64,000 nucleotides of DNA from Acanthococcus lagerstroemiae (taxonomy: Eukaryota > Arthropoda > Insecta > Hemiptera > Eriococcidae). Positions 38,201 through 49,676 of this stretch are shown one piece after another. Made by a program: the position numbers and the translations under genes. How positions within the stretch are numbered: the first letter of the stretch is position 1; every line of letters starts with the position of its first letter. The notes under the pieces are model-generated. The model was not told the origin of the DNA. It did not search any database and saw only the letters and a list, made by a program, of their open reading frames with translations. The stretch spans positions 32,757,574 through 32,821,573 of the forward strand of contig CM063114.1 in assembly GCA_031841125.1 (NCBI GenBank), written 5' to 3'.

Positions 38201-41200
38201 CGACAAAAAAAGAGAAAAAGAGACAAAGAGCACAAACAGGACGACGATCAGTCATAGGCAGATAAAGAAATGTTGAAAAGTTATAAGAAAACTCCAAGCA
38301 GAGCCTCAGATGTTTAGATTCTCAGCTCCGATTATTATAATCCGACGGCGATAGCAACGGCCATGAATTTGCGCTTAGAAAAGCAGATATATGCAAGAAT
38401 CTAATTTGAAATTGCTAAGTTTGGGCTTCAGGCTCTCTATTCCCACACAAATCATATGATGGAGGATGGAAAATGGTTCGCGGTAGTATCTGCTTGTCTA
38501 GGTTCCCGCACACCGAATCAATATTGTGTCTTCGCCATTTAATCGTGGATGCGCCAGCCTAGTTTTTGAATAGCATTGAGATACCGACATACTGAATATG
38601 GAACATAACAAGTGTTCTTGACTCCTGAATCCTGAATTTTAGCTCTTTAGCACGGTTTCTTCAAAGGAGGAAAACTGCTGTCTGCCAATCTATTCTTAAA
38701 CCTATCTGCCTTCTTGTGCATATGTTTGATTACTTTTCTTTCTTTGTTCTAATTAATTTTCTCTCTGCCCGGCTGAATCTTGAGACAACAGATCTGCCTT
38801 CGCCTTTTTTCGATTTTCGGGCAGACAACCTCCTTCCCATGTATTTTTATAAGCGGAGGTGACCAGCAAGAATTATAATAATACAGAGCCGAAAGTAATT
38901 TTCGTAAGGCGATTGCCTAGTGAAGTCGCCCTTACATAATGTAAGAATTCGTCAGCTTGTCCCTTGGACTACGTTCATCCTGTCGAAACATGCACATTGC
39001 ATGTTGATTGTACTTCACATATTATGCACTATGTATTGAATATATTATTCAGTTTTTTTTTAAAATTAAATTAATTTATTTTTTGTTTGGTGGGAGGGGG
39101 GCTTTTGTCTTTACGGTACAGGCCGCACAGAGTACAAAGTTTACTAAACCCTCAGCTTAATCAGGCCGCAAGTAAACTTTGCTTGGTAAAACGCCGACTA
39201 TACTGCAGTTGAAAATGTGTTAATGTGACGTTAAGTAGATAGGTAGATAAAACTTTTACAAGCATATTCATGGAATAAAAGATCATAAAACTATTCGTAG
39301 CTCGAAGAGTGAGTCAGAGAAGGAGAGAGAAACGTCAGGAATTTCAAGCCCAAAGCGAACTGAAAAAGTGGTAAATGACCGGATGAACAAATTAATGAAT
39401 GAAATGTAACTGACCTAAGTCGATACATACGAATTTTTAACGAGATAAACGTTAAGAAAAATCTTGACATTTTAACCGTAGTCGTCACAAGCAAACGCAT
39501 TTCTATAGACGAGAAATTTTAACGATCTGGTTCATCTTTAATTCGACGCCGAATCAGATAAAATTAAAATTAGTGGCGAGACAGTCAAACTTGTACGCTA
39601 ATAATTATATTTTCGAGACGAATGCATTTTTTATTTTGTATTGGCACTCTAAATTATGGTTCATCATGGTACTTCAAATCAGCGCAACGTCTTCAAGAAA
39701 TTTTCTAAGGACTAGTCTGACCTTCCAAAAGTTGGGAAATTTTTTCTAAACTATATGTAGCACCCCTCTTTTTCTAAAATAAAATTTCCAAATTCTCCTT
39801 TCTTACGAAAATGAATGGATGAAATAGAGTGTCGCACAGTGATCCAGGACGTCAGAATCGTTTGCAAATTCGAGTTCTCGGATTACTGGGAGATACTTTG
39901 TTTACAGATTATTTCAACGAAAATATAAATATAGAAATGAGTTCTATTTCAGAGCTCGAATCATGGATTTTATCTCTTCGATTCGCTTATAAATCAGGAT
40001 AATGAAGTTCAAGCTTTAGTCGTCAAAAAGCGAGGCGGGCAGCGTCGAACAAGGATAGTCTTAAAAATGAAGCGAGTGCAAGTGTGATGTAGTTACTGTG
40101 GGGCTAGGAGGGAACCACCTGATTTTCTAACAATAAGCATGAAAGATAATCATTTGAAACCGAGAAAAAAATGTTTAATAATAGTTTTGCAAGGTTTATG
40201 AGCCCTCTTACGACGAATTAGTCGTGTCCTAACGTATTTTCTAATACGGTCTATGAATGAATTTCAACAGACTATCAGCTTTTGCGAGTCATACCGAAAT
40301 CGTAAAATATTTTAAATGTTGGTGGGTAATTCTCAGAAAAGTGCGATAGTTTGCGTGTCAGCTATTTTCTCAGCATTATACTCTTTTCAGAAAATTAAAA
40401 ATAATAGATTGGTATGTTTATGATTTTTTCTGCTCGACGCAATTGTGTAGAACCCCATACCCCTCCCCCCTTTAGCGGAAAATGAGCTCAAAGGGCAAAA
40501 ACTTCCATCAACGTGGATGAGGCTAGTATTTCTTGAAATCATTATTCATTTTTTCACCCTATGCAGAACGAATATTTTTTTGAAATTAAAGGCCAAAGTT
40601 CTTCTCAACCCATCACTCTACACGTTGACATGCATTTGAGGGGCCTTTAGTACATTTAAAGGTCGCCTCAAAAGCCAAAGAAGGTTTATGGCTGGTGTAA
40701 ATTCCATCTCCGTGGTCATTTTTTCGTTCTTACGCATGGCCACCCTGATTCCATATCTAATGTTCGAAACTAGCTGCTTAGCTTCAAATCTGTGTCGAGA
40801 ACTTCGAGCCATGATCGAATTCAACGTCGGAGTTGAGTTAACTTGTCCACAACTAATTATCTGTGAAAATGAGCGCATTTACAATTCTGCATATCTATCA
40901 CCGTGGCTTATCAGTTCTTTCCGGCAATTTTCGCTGTCAACCTGAAAATGAGAAAGAAAACTGTTAAATGTAATTATAAAAGAAATATATAGGCGATTTA
41001 AAAATAAAAATTATATTTGCGAGTCTCAAATGAGAATTCTTAGGAATTATTCTTTCAACGTGGCTAACTCTTTCTTTTCCTCATCCGTGGTCATTCGGAA
41101 TTTTTTAGTTATTTTGAATTTCTAACATCGGACATGGTTTTGATAGGTGATTGATTGTGTCGCTGATACGCTGAAGGATTATTTCATAGTTTAAATAGAA

Positions 41201-41296
41201 ATACAAATAATACAATCGTTATATACATGAACTTACTTTTATGTATTCTCATTGAAGAAGTCATCATTATTCTTCTGCAGGAAACTTTTCATAATG
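35267..41296. other. Non-coding stretch, no gene recognised
   Basis: Mostly AT-rich single-copy-looking DNA with no recognisable gene or bounded element. A CAGTGGCGAAGTACCCC word at 37793-37809 resembles a hAT left end, but no partner was found. TTCCATCAACGTGG-like words at 40503 and 40702 foreshadow the tandem repeat at 41.3 kb. Confidence 0.4.
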
Positions 41297-41415
41297 ATTG
41301 ACCGCAGTGAAAGAAATTCCATCGAAAGGTTGGCCACGGATAAGGAAATTCCATCAACGTGGCCAAATAATGTTGGCCACGGATAAAGAAGTTCCATCAA
41401 CGTGGTCAATGAATC
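41297..41415. repeat. 43-bp tandem repeat, about 2.7 copies
   Basis: Two near-identical 43-base units start with TTGGCCACGGATAA at 41330 and 41373, and a more diverged unit precedes them. Each unit contains AATTCCATCAACGTGG or a close variant. Within a unit, the ends form a small inverted repeat (GGCCACG and CGTGGCC). Confidence 0.9.
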
Positions 41416-41997
41416 TTCAAAACGTTGCCCCCCCCCTTCAGTATGACGACAGCTCAATGCCACCTTTTAATTCAAGGACAAGTACAATGGTGATTCCAAT
41501 GAAAAAAAATTCAAATTGCTCAATTTTTTTTGGAAAAAATTAAAAGTTTAAACTGTTGCACTTTTCAGAGAATTACCCTGGTAGTAAGGATTAAAGTTGC
41601 CTTGGAATAAAATCGAAAACTTTATAAAAGAGAAAAATGTTACATGCACTGTCAAGAATGGCCAAGGGCGATGTATATAAGGGAATGAAACAAAATTAGA
41701 GACGGAAATATAGAAGAGCTGAGGGGGAGAGAGGGGTCTTAGTCTCCCTACAAGACCTATTGCAGACCATCAGAGAATGTCATTTTCTTTTACATTCTCT
41801 CTTCTTTTCAAGGATGGCGTGTGCAATATGGCTGCTAGAAAAATATGAATCTGCGCCCATGTTTAAAGGAATTCTGAGGCTTAAGTTGTATACATTCCTT
41901 TGCTTCCTCGATCTCGCTTCCTCCGAAACTGTTTATAAGTAACACAATGGTTATCTGATCTGAAACATTTTTCAAGTGCTCATCACTAACCGATCAA

Positions 41998-42880
41998 CTT
42001 TTTCTCGCGAAGAAAAGAGAACGCCTTCTTCAAGACTAAATCTCTTCAACGCTCTTTTAAGAATCTGCAGGACTTTCCTTGACTTGTTGAAAGACATTTC
42101 CAACTTCTTCATGTCTCGCTAGGACTGTTCACTGCATCTTTTCCGGACGTGATTGTACAATTTGAACCTTCATAAAGACTTTTCAAATTCCGAACTTGTT
42201 TCTTGTTTGGGAGTTTAAACTCCTTAAAGCTAACATCGAAGACTTTTGTGAACGTTAAAGACTCATCAAAGCCTTCCTATGACTGTTGATTGTTTGATAT
42301 TTGTTTACACTTTTCTTGTTCCTCCCAGATTGATGGAAGATGACTTAAAAGGCTCGCGCAAAGTTTTAGATTTACTGTAGAATAAGATTCCCTTCACATT
42401 CTTTATGACACTTTCACGCTTACTCAAGACTCTTCTAGTACCGATCAAAATTATTTCAGGCTTGAAGACTTTGTAGGATCTTCCACAGCTAGGTATCCGA
42501 GACTTCTTAAGATTTTAGAGTCTCTAAAACGCTTCAATACTAATTTAAGATTTATTAATACTCTTCTATACTTGTATAACCTCTATTTTCCAGGCTTTTT
42601 CGTCACTTGTTGAGTATTCTTTAAATTTTTTTCCAAGCTCTTCCTAATTTATTTAGGTAATACTCGTTACAACATTCTTGTTTCGGACTTAGTAGATTCT
42701 TCAAGGTTTTTCAAGACTTGTTCAAGACTTTTGCAGACTTATTCTCTAGATTTGTGTAAGACTGGCTCGGGTTCTTCAAGAACCGCTTGAAAAGTTCAGT
42801 CTCCTTCATACTTGCTTAATATTAACTAAAATATTCTTCAGATCTATTAAAGGCTCTCCAAGATGAGTACCGGACTCTGG
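41998..42880. repeat. Degenerate minisatellite, CAAGACTTTT type
   Basis: About 880 bases of loosely repeated words such as TTCAAGACT, GACTTTTG and TTCCTTGACTTGTT, without exact periodicity. It is the same family as the tracts at 31, 48 and 56 kb. No coding sense. Confidence 0.6.
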
Positions 42881-43392
42881 TAAAGTTCGGTCATGAGTAA
42901 ATTGTCAAAAATTCTTTCTTTCTTTTTCTCTGTTTCTTCAGTTTTTCTTCCTACTTTTATTCGTCTTTTCTTATCTCGTTCTTTATTCAGCTCAGCGTTC
43001 CGAGGCATATACATTAGTTCACCGCTCATGTAAAGCCAAATCCGTTAAACTGAGTTAAAAGCCCCAAAATGACAGGAATGATAAAAACAATAGCCTCTTT
43101 TCCTGGCTATTTAGCTACCTTACGACTGGTCGTCTGTCTTCCAGTTTGATGAACTGTTTGTTGCTCCATCCAGCTGTATCTTAGGGTAAGAAATCCGCAC
43201 CAGTAGTATTTCGGATTACACGTAGGTAACCTGCCATGTGTTTTCAGTTGTGAAGAGGAAGAAAAGTCTGGTTTGTTTGTGGTAGGTATTAAACTGCAAA
43301 CTTTCGAATTGTTCCGATTTATATTTCCAACTCAAATTTTCCGTCTAGGAAGGCCAACGGCCTCCATAACCCTATTCGTTCATCAACGCTTG

Positions 43393-43761
43393 CAGTGTTG
43401 CCAACTCCAAAATGTGATTTACCTAAGATTCTGACCTTGAATGTCTGAGTGGCTGTTCTCTTTGACTGAGATTTTTTTCTCGCTCAGAAAAAATAGGAAC
43501 AAAAATAAAAAATACTCGTTATATTTTTTTATTAATGTTTGGGTAAGATATCGTCGGCTTCGTGGCAGAACTCACCAAGTCCTACATTTTTACATAAGAC
43601 TTGGTGAGTTTTGCTACGAAGCCGACGATATATATGCATTCATACACCTACATGTATTAAAAAACAATATAATTCCGGTAGTTCAGTTTTGCCTGCCAGA
43701 GTCTGAGTTGAGATGTCTTGGCCTGAGAACTCCGGCAAAATATTACTAGTTGGCAACACTG
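43393..43761. mobile_element. Foldback element with CAGTGTTGCCAACT ends and central hairpin
   Basis: The outer ends are a perfect 14-base inverted repeat: CAGTGTTGCCAACT at 43393-43406 and its complement ending at 43761. In the centre a second inverted repeat (43548-43581 and 43598-43631, 34 bases with 2 mismatches, 16-base loop) would form a strong hairpin around CGTCGGCTTCG. No 8-bp target duplication is apparent. A single related end (CTAGTGTTGCCAC, reverse strand) lies near 61910-61922. Confidence 0.65.
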
Positions 43762-43769
43762 GATCACTA

Positions 43770-45832
43770 GTCACATTCGGCTTTACCGGATATCAACTTT
43801 TTCTCGATGAGCCCAAACGAGTTGTATTCATCATTTTTATACAGCAGGGGTTTAAACACGTGTGAAAATTGGAAAATTCACGCATTTCTAGCTCTCTTCG
43901 AAGACGCTCACATTTATGTAAGAGGGACCGCGGGTGATCGAATGTCTAGCATCTGGAAAAGCCGTCAACGTTAGCAGTTTTCACCGATAAAGATACGAGT
44001 ACAAGCGACGGGCTGAACCACTTGTCTGGGACTTAACACGAGTAACCACCTCGAATAATTGGACAGTACGTACGCTTTTCGAGGGAATCCGGAAGCTGTA
44101 CGCTGACGAGAGTTCGTTGAACAGGTTCATATACGTCGGCACTGCACGTAGTACGAGTAATCGAAAAACAGGTAGACGCGAAGACAGATGTATGAAATTA
44201 GACAGCGGGAAAGATAAGGATGAGTAAACGAAAACGGTGTACGCAGAAATCAAGTGCGCAGGCAATTTCAGGTGAAAAACCAGCATTCTCGAATCAAGTT
44301 GCGGATGGAGGAGAGGGGAAATCAACGAGAAAAAAAATGAAAAAATTAAGAAATAATCGCTAGCGGTCATTGATATTTCCTTTCGGAAGAGATAGCGATA
44401 CGGTTGCTGTTCTGGCGCGATGGAATACGAGTGTAGCTCATTAATCAGTTAGCCGAGTGTATAACAGGTAAAGGTAGTAAAAGTGGGTGTACGCGATTAC
44501 TAACAGTTCGAATCTCGGAGCTCTTTTTGACGAAGGTCTGCTCGGTAGCACGAAAACTACTGACCGGTACGTGATTTATGGCTCAAATGGTGGATACATA
44601 CGAGTCAACTGCGCTCTATAAATCTTCCCAACGTTCCAGGAAATTAAAATAATATCTTCCACTTATCCACATATTTTCGAGCTACCCGCTCCGGTGTAAT
44701 AAAAATTAATGAAAAATAGACGGCAATACGGTGGCGTTGCGTGTAAATTTAACACAGACCTATAGTGTACCGGTGTACCAGTATTCTGGCACTCGTATTT
44801 ATGGATATGAGGTATCCTATAAGAAAATATTCGTACACAGCGACTCCTCATATCGCTTCGTGATACGTCTCGCCGCTCTTTTTTCCTTTCTCGACGGCCA
44901 GCAGACCTGAAGAGGTACCTTACCTAATACCTATAGCCTATACGTATAGGTATAGGTCCTGAATTTTTCCCTACGCATTAATATAATTATTCGATCACGA
45001 TGCACGTTTATATTAGTTTATACCGCAGTGTTGGTAGATATATTTGTATAATATATGTGTATACGCGAGCATACCTATACCTATACCTATGATGCTATGA
45101 ATACTATACGACGATGCTATACACGTGAAAAAACGATATCTCTGTAATTTACTGAAACTGTTCGCGTTTTAATCATCTTTTTTCGGTGATGTAGAAAATT
45201 AAACCAACTACTACGTTAAGCGTGTTCGGTAAATTCTTAAAATTTTTTCTCCATACATAAATATGTCCCATGTCGAATTTATAAGGTAGGTTTTTCAACT
45301 TCGCGTTTTAAGGAAGTACAACGGCAGAACGGGCGAGGGAGAGAGTCCGGCTTTATACACAACATTCGTCTTCCGCGTTCTTATCTGAACGAAATAGAAA
45401 TTGAGCTAATTTTACTCGAAGATTATAAACTTGAAATTAGTCAACCGGGATGGGTTACTTGAAATCCTGGAGCCTCCTCACTAACCCCGATGAAAATCTG
45501 CAAATTAATAGAATCTTTGCATCCCTTCGTATCCCCGGCCTACACAGTAGAAAGAGATACGTACGTTCAAAGACGCAAATGTGGAGGGGGAGGGCTTCGA
45601 GCTTTGGACTACCAAATCTCGTGAAGGATCCCCTCCCCCAAAGAACTAAAATATTTTACGAGTGAAAGAATTTTCAACATTATGTTTATCCTTGTCAGCC
45701 CCCTATCCAGGTTGGCGATTTGCATTCATGGACACCTTGATTGTAAAAAGTTGAAACAAATAAGATTCTTAAAGAATCATAGTTGAGTTCTAACCAGTCT
45801 TCAACTACTGTAACCAGTCTTATACATGAAAT
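43770..45832. other. Repeat-poor, CpG-richer non-coding stretch
   Basis: No gene recognised. Between about 43980 and 45120 the sequence is CpG-richer than its surroundings and carries several TACGAGT words and two clusters of TATACC(TA) repeats (44927-44957, 45071-45090). Possibly regulatory, but nothing specific is visible. Confidence 0.35.
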
Positions 45833-46075
45833 CAGTAGCGTAGCCAGGGGGGTGATTGGGGGATGAATCCCCTCCCCCCTTGAGATGAGAATTTCTTTAT
45901 ATGCTGGCAGTATCACAGTAAATGCGCAAAATGAAATTTAAATCCAGATACATAATTGAAGTTGAAAAGCACAACATACTGATACGTCAATGTAAAACAG
46001 ACAGTTCATGTTAGGTGTACCCCGCCCAAAATTTTGCTGATCCCCCTCCTTGGAAAAATCCTGGCTACGCCACTG
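45833..46075. mobile_element. hAT-type MITE, 243 bp
   Basis: Ends: left CAGTAGCGTAGCCAGG; right, reverse complemented, CAGTGGCGTAGCCAGG. A perfect 8-bp duplication CATGAAAT occurs at 45825-45832 and 46076-46083. Subterminal G/C-rich blocks, no coding capacity. The CAGTGGCGTAGCCAGG terminus is common among animal hAT elements. Confidence 0.95.
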
Positions 46076-48009
46076 CATGAAATCGATACTGTGGCGAATG
46101 CTCACGAATATTCCAGAGAAGTAAAGAACGATTGTCAAGATTCTCGTAACTACGTGAGAGATAATAAAGAGCAATACGGAGATTCACTGATAATATCGGT
46201 GTAGGTATAACATGACTAGTTTTGAATAGGTACAATAATAATTACTATGTTCTAGGCACACGAATTAAAAAAAAAAGGTTCTATTTGAATACGAAAATTT
46301 GCATACTTCCATTTGTACCAGCGTACTGCATACCTACAACTTATAAGGCGCTCGCATTCCTAATTTTGGAAAGTTGTTGAGAGAAAATGAGAAAAGTAAC
46401 TCGAGACTTTGCGGTCACCAATTGCAAGTTAGGGTATCCGTCTATCCGTTATTTAAAACTTCTCCGAGATTTAACCAGTGAGACCTTTCTCGAAGCTCCT
46501 CCGGATCACACGTAGATGACGCCAGAATTTTTTCAGATATTTTGAACGATATTCAGTCACGTTGCGAAGGATTTCGAAGTGGAACACGACGCTTACAATA
46601 GAATATTTCAGAAATTGTATCAGTACCCAGAAACGCCTTCATCGAAGGTAATGGAATGATAACCGTTAACATGTAATATACTAAAAATAGAGGATGGAAT
46701 TCTCAACATGTTCACAGAGAGAAAAAAAAGTCAATTTTGCAAAAATACATCTCATCTAAAAGTGCGTAATTTCAAACTACTAACAATTAATAAATTGATG
46801 ATTGATTTTTAGTGCCGGTTTCAAACCTGTATTTATACTTCCTCCTTTATCAATTGCGTTCTCTTGTAAGTGGTTAATAAGTTATTAAAACGTTAAATTT
46901 AAAAAAATAAAAAAATAAATCAAAGTACTGATTTGTAACTATCATTGAAGGGGGGGGGGGCAAGACATGAGAGGTAAGAACTTTGAATAAAATTGCAAAC
47001 TATATACAAACAAAATATCAACGATGTATCCCGGAATGTATGAAAGGAGAGAGGATTGATGATTGGATTCTTACAAGCGGAGCGGATGAAAAATTTTTGC
47101 ATATTTTTTTTTTTAATTAGCATCTGCATTCGGTACAACTAAGACGAAATAATGATGACGATGAAAATGTTTCTCGGTAGATTCTGCAAGGATGATGTAA
47201 CCATTTTGAGAACATTGTGAATAAACTTTTAGAGTAGAGAGGATGTCCTCAACAGCTATGATTAAAAGTTTAAGAACATTACCGATTCATCAATTGGGTT
47301 GGCAAAGGACATGAATTTTAACCTCCAGTAATCAGCAGTGTAAATAAGAATTGCTGTTTGAAACATTTTCAATTTCCACTTTTCTTTATAGGAAAGGAAT
47401 CGCTGTATCTCAGAACCAGAAGGAGTCACGTCCACTTTTGGCCATTTGTGAGTTATGTGAATGAATTACCCTAATATACATAAGTACTGCTGCAGAATGT
47501 ACCTACCCTGAAAATTACCCTCCAAAAGTTCCGTTAAGGGAAAATTCCCAAAATCAAAAAAGAAGCAAGTCCATTGCACGCAGTCCTTTTCCCGAAAATT
47601 ACATCAGATGGTGTAACACCGAAATCGATATTTTTCCATATACCAACCATTGTGACCTATTAAAAATTAAAGCCTCACGCTTTCAGGAACTCTAAATTAT
47701 GACAAGTCAGCTGAATTTTCCTACGACGACGTTAACGACGTTCTGACCACCGATACACTGGGCTGGCTGTCGGTTGCCATGGGTCATCGAAGTACGAAGT
47801 AGCCGTACCGTTTACCGAATTAATGTGTTGAGAATTCGAAAAAAATCTCGTACAACATTGACGTTGATTTTTTCGGTATCTTTTTGGTATCCTCGCAACA
47901 TTTCCGCGCTATACAGATGGACTTGCCTCCTTCAGGTTCTGCGGTACGATGCTCCCATTTCCTTCCAAATGTATCCGCTTCTACATTCAACGAAAACATT
48001 GCCCTACAC

Positions 48010-48640
48010 AACCCTGCTTATGATGATTCTCTTATACTTGTTTAAGACAAGTAGACGCTCTTTAAGGATTCTCTCAACTTTCATAAGCTTTGCTAAGACT
48101 GTTCACAATTTATTTATGATTTTCGAGACGCTTTCATGCTTGTTAGACAAGACTCTATCACAGTCTTACAATGCTATATGAGATTTTTTTCAGACTTTCC
48201 AAGACATATCCAACTTCTGAGAAGTGTGTGTCCATTTCGGAGTGTGAGTGAACTTGGTAATATTCCATTTGTAGGGTGCGCCAATTCACTTTTTCTCCTT
48301 CTGTAGATCAGAGCGCTTTCGAATGTTATGCCATCATCAGTGGAGTAGAGGGGTACTCCCCTGATGATGGCATAATAGCTGAAAGCGCTCTGAACTACAG
48401 AAAAAGAAAAAGTGAATTGGTACACCCTACAAATGGAATATTCTGAGAACTTGTTCAAGCTTCTGTAAGATTCTTCTAGACTCGCTTAAAACTCGCGATG
48501 GTCTTTCAAGATTCGTTTGTAACTTTCGAGGTTCCAACGTACTTCTTTAGGAACTTTCAAAACATTTTAAGACTCAAACAGACGTGTTTGAGACTCGATA
48601 TAACGTTTTCAGTTTCAGTTCGGTTTTCTGGGAGGGGCAA
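48010..48640. repeat. Degenerate minisatellite, CAAGACTC type, interrupted by a MITE
   Basis: Loosely repeated TAAGACT, TTTCAAGAC and AGACTCG words occur on both sides of a palindromic insertion (48257-48446). At the right edge lies CTGGGAGGGGCAATTACC (about 48631), a patch shared with the loci near 31.7 and 56.8 kb. The open frames here are products of the repeat. Confidence 0.6.
48257..48446. mobile_element. Palindromic MITE nested in minisatellite
   Basis: Two long inverted arms of about 80 bases (left from AATATTCCATTTGTAGGGTG, right ending in its complement at 48442) meet around a GGTACTCCCC centre. The arms include AGAGCGCTTTC and ATGCCATCATCAG. A 7-bp direct repeat GAACTTG flanks it (48250-48256, 48447-48453). 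Because the host sequence is itself repetitive, the duplication needs caution. Confidence 0.82.
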
Positions 48641-49145
48641 TTACCACTCCATTTCGTCTCCCATTTTTCCGGGAACCTATTTATCGGCCCGAGAAAAATA
48701 ATAGAAAGCACGAAACAAATAGAGTGATTGAGCAACATTTAAAAATAATGAACGAGAGAAGAAATATTCAACGAGAAAAAAATGAATAATGACGAGAAAA
48801 GAAAAGTGTTGAACTACATTATTCTGATGCACGAAAAATCAACTGTCACACTCACGAAAAATACATACGAATACGAATAATATTATTTCGCGCTACATGA
48901 CTGTATACGAGAAGGAAATTACAGTACAGTGCCTATTGCACAATTAGTGCTTTCTTAGCCTTCGTGGGACACTGTCTCTTCCTTTCCTGCCCGAGAGGGA
49001 TACTTTAAGCCTCCGGCGGAACGCTCATTTTTTTTCATCTAATTTGAACGCCTAGCGCATATTTACAAAGTCCATTTTTTACATAAAATGGGCATGTACA
49101 TTTAACGCCTGAACATGATACCGTTATGGTCCACAGTTCCGTTCA

Positions 49146-49676
49146 TCAAGACTTAAAACCGTCGAAATCAGCCCATTTACCAGAACATTTCGGATACATT
49201 TTCAAAATTTTCGGCGTAATTGCTGCATTCATCCTGGACAATGTGGTGAAATACTGCGTACAACTCTCTTCGGCGTGCTGTACCGTGGGGGAATTCGAAA
49301 GTGCCCAGTGGTAGGTATCTGCCCACTTTTCAAGGAGGATGATTGAAGTCTTGGCAAACAGTACGCAATTGCACGATGAAGGGTACCGGCTTCGTGACCA
49401 CTTCCCCACCATCCTTGACATGCAGTTGAGAAACTGCTCTACCGGCAGTCTTTCCCAAAGCGTATCCTTCTGTCTGATACGAGCGTTGGTCGCTTCAACA
49501 CCATTGTTGGTAGACGGATAATGTTCAGCGGCTCCCTCATACTTATTTGGATACTTTCGGAACCATAATTTATCAAAGTATTCAACGAAAACGAGAACAC
49601 AACTTTCCTTCTTCTTCCGCCATTTCTTCAAGAAGAGTGCGCTGGCTTTGGTAAATGTGGCTTGATTAGGAGACAT
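49146..49676 (-). pseudogene. MULE-type transposase remnant (C-terminal part)
   Basis: A 176-residue open frame on the minus strand. Its middle, with HYPSTNNGVEATNARIRQ then ERLPVEQFLN, fits the pattern TNNxxExxNxxI followed by RERLPxxxF that follows the catalytic core in MULE (Mutator-like) transposases of insects, nematodes and plants. These enzymes cut and paste DNA by a DDE mechanism. The catalytic core upstream is absent: an in-frame TGA lies about eight codons before the first Met, and nothing recognisable follows upstream. The frame itself is uninterrupted, so it is either a relatively young truncated copy or an exon; CTTCAG just before the Met could be a splice acceptor. I found no terminal inverted repeats. 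Confidence 0.5.

Noticed and set aside
43981..44370. 129-codon minus-strand frame with a hydrophobic stretch
   Set aside because: No family features and no supporting splice or promoter signals; composition fits chance in CpG-richer DNA.
44430..44520. Possible tRNA gene around a GTTCGAATC word
   Set aside because: The word resembles a B box, but no matching A box, anticodon arm or acceptor stem can be folded around it.
47774..48181. 135-codon plus-strand frame
   Set aside because: It runs into the degenerate minisatellite and has no recognisable domain.
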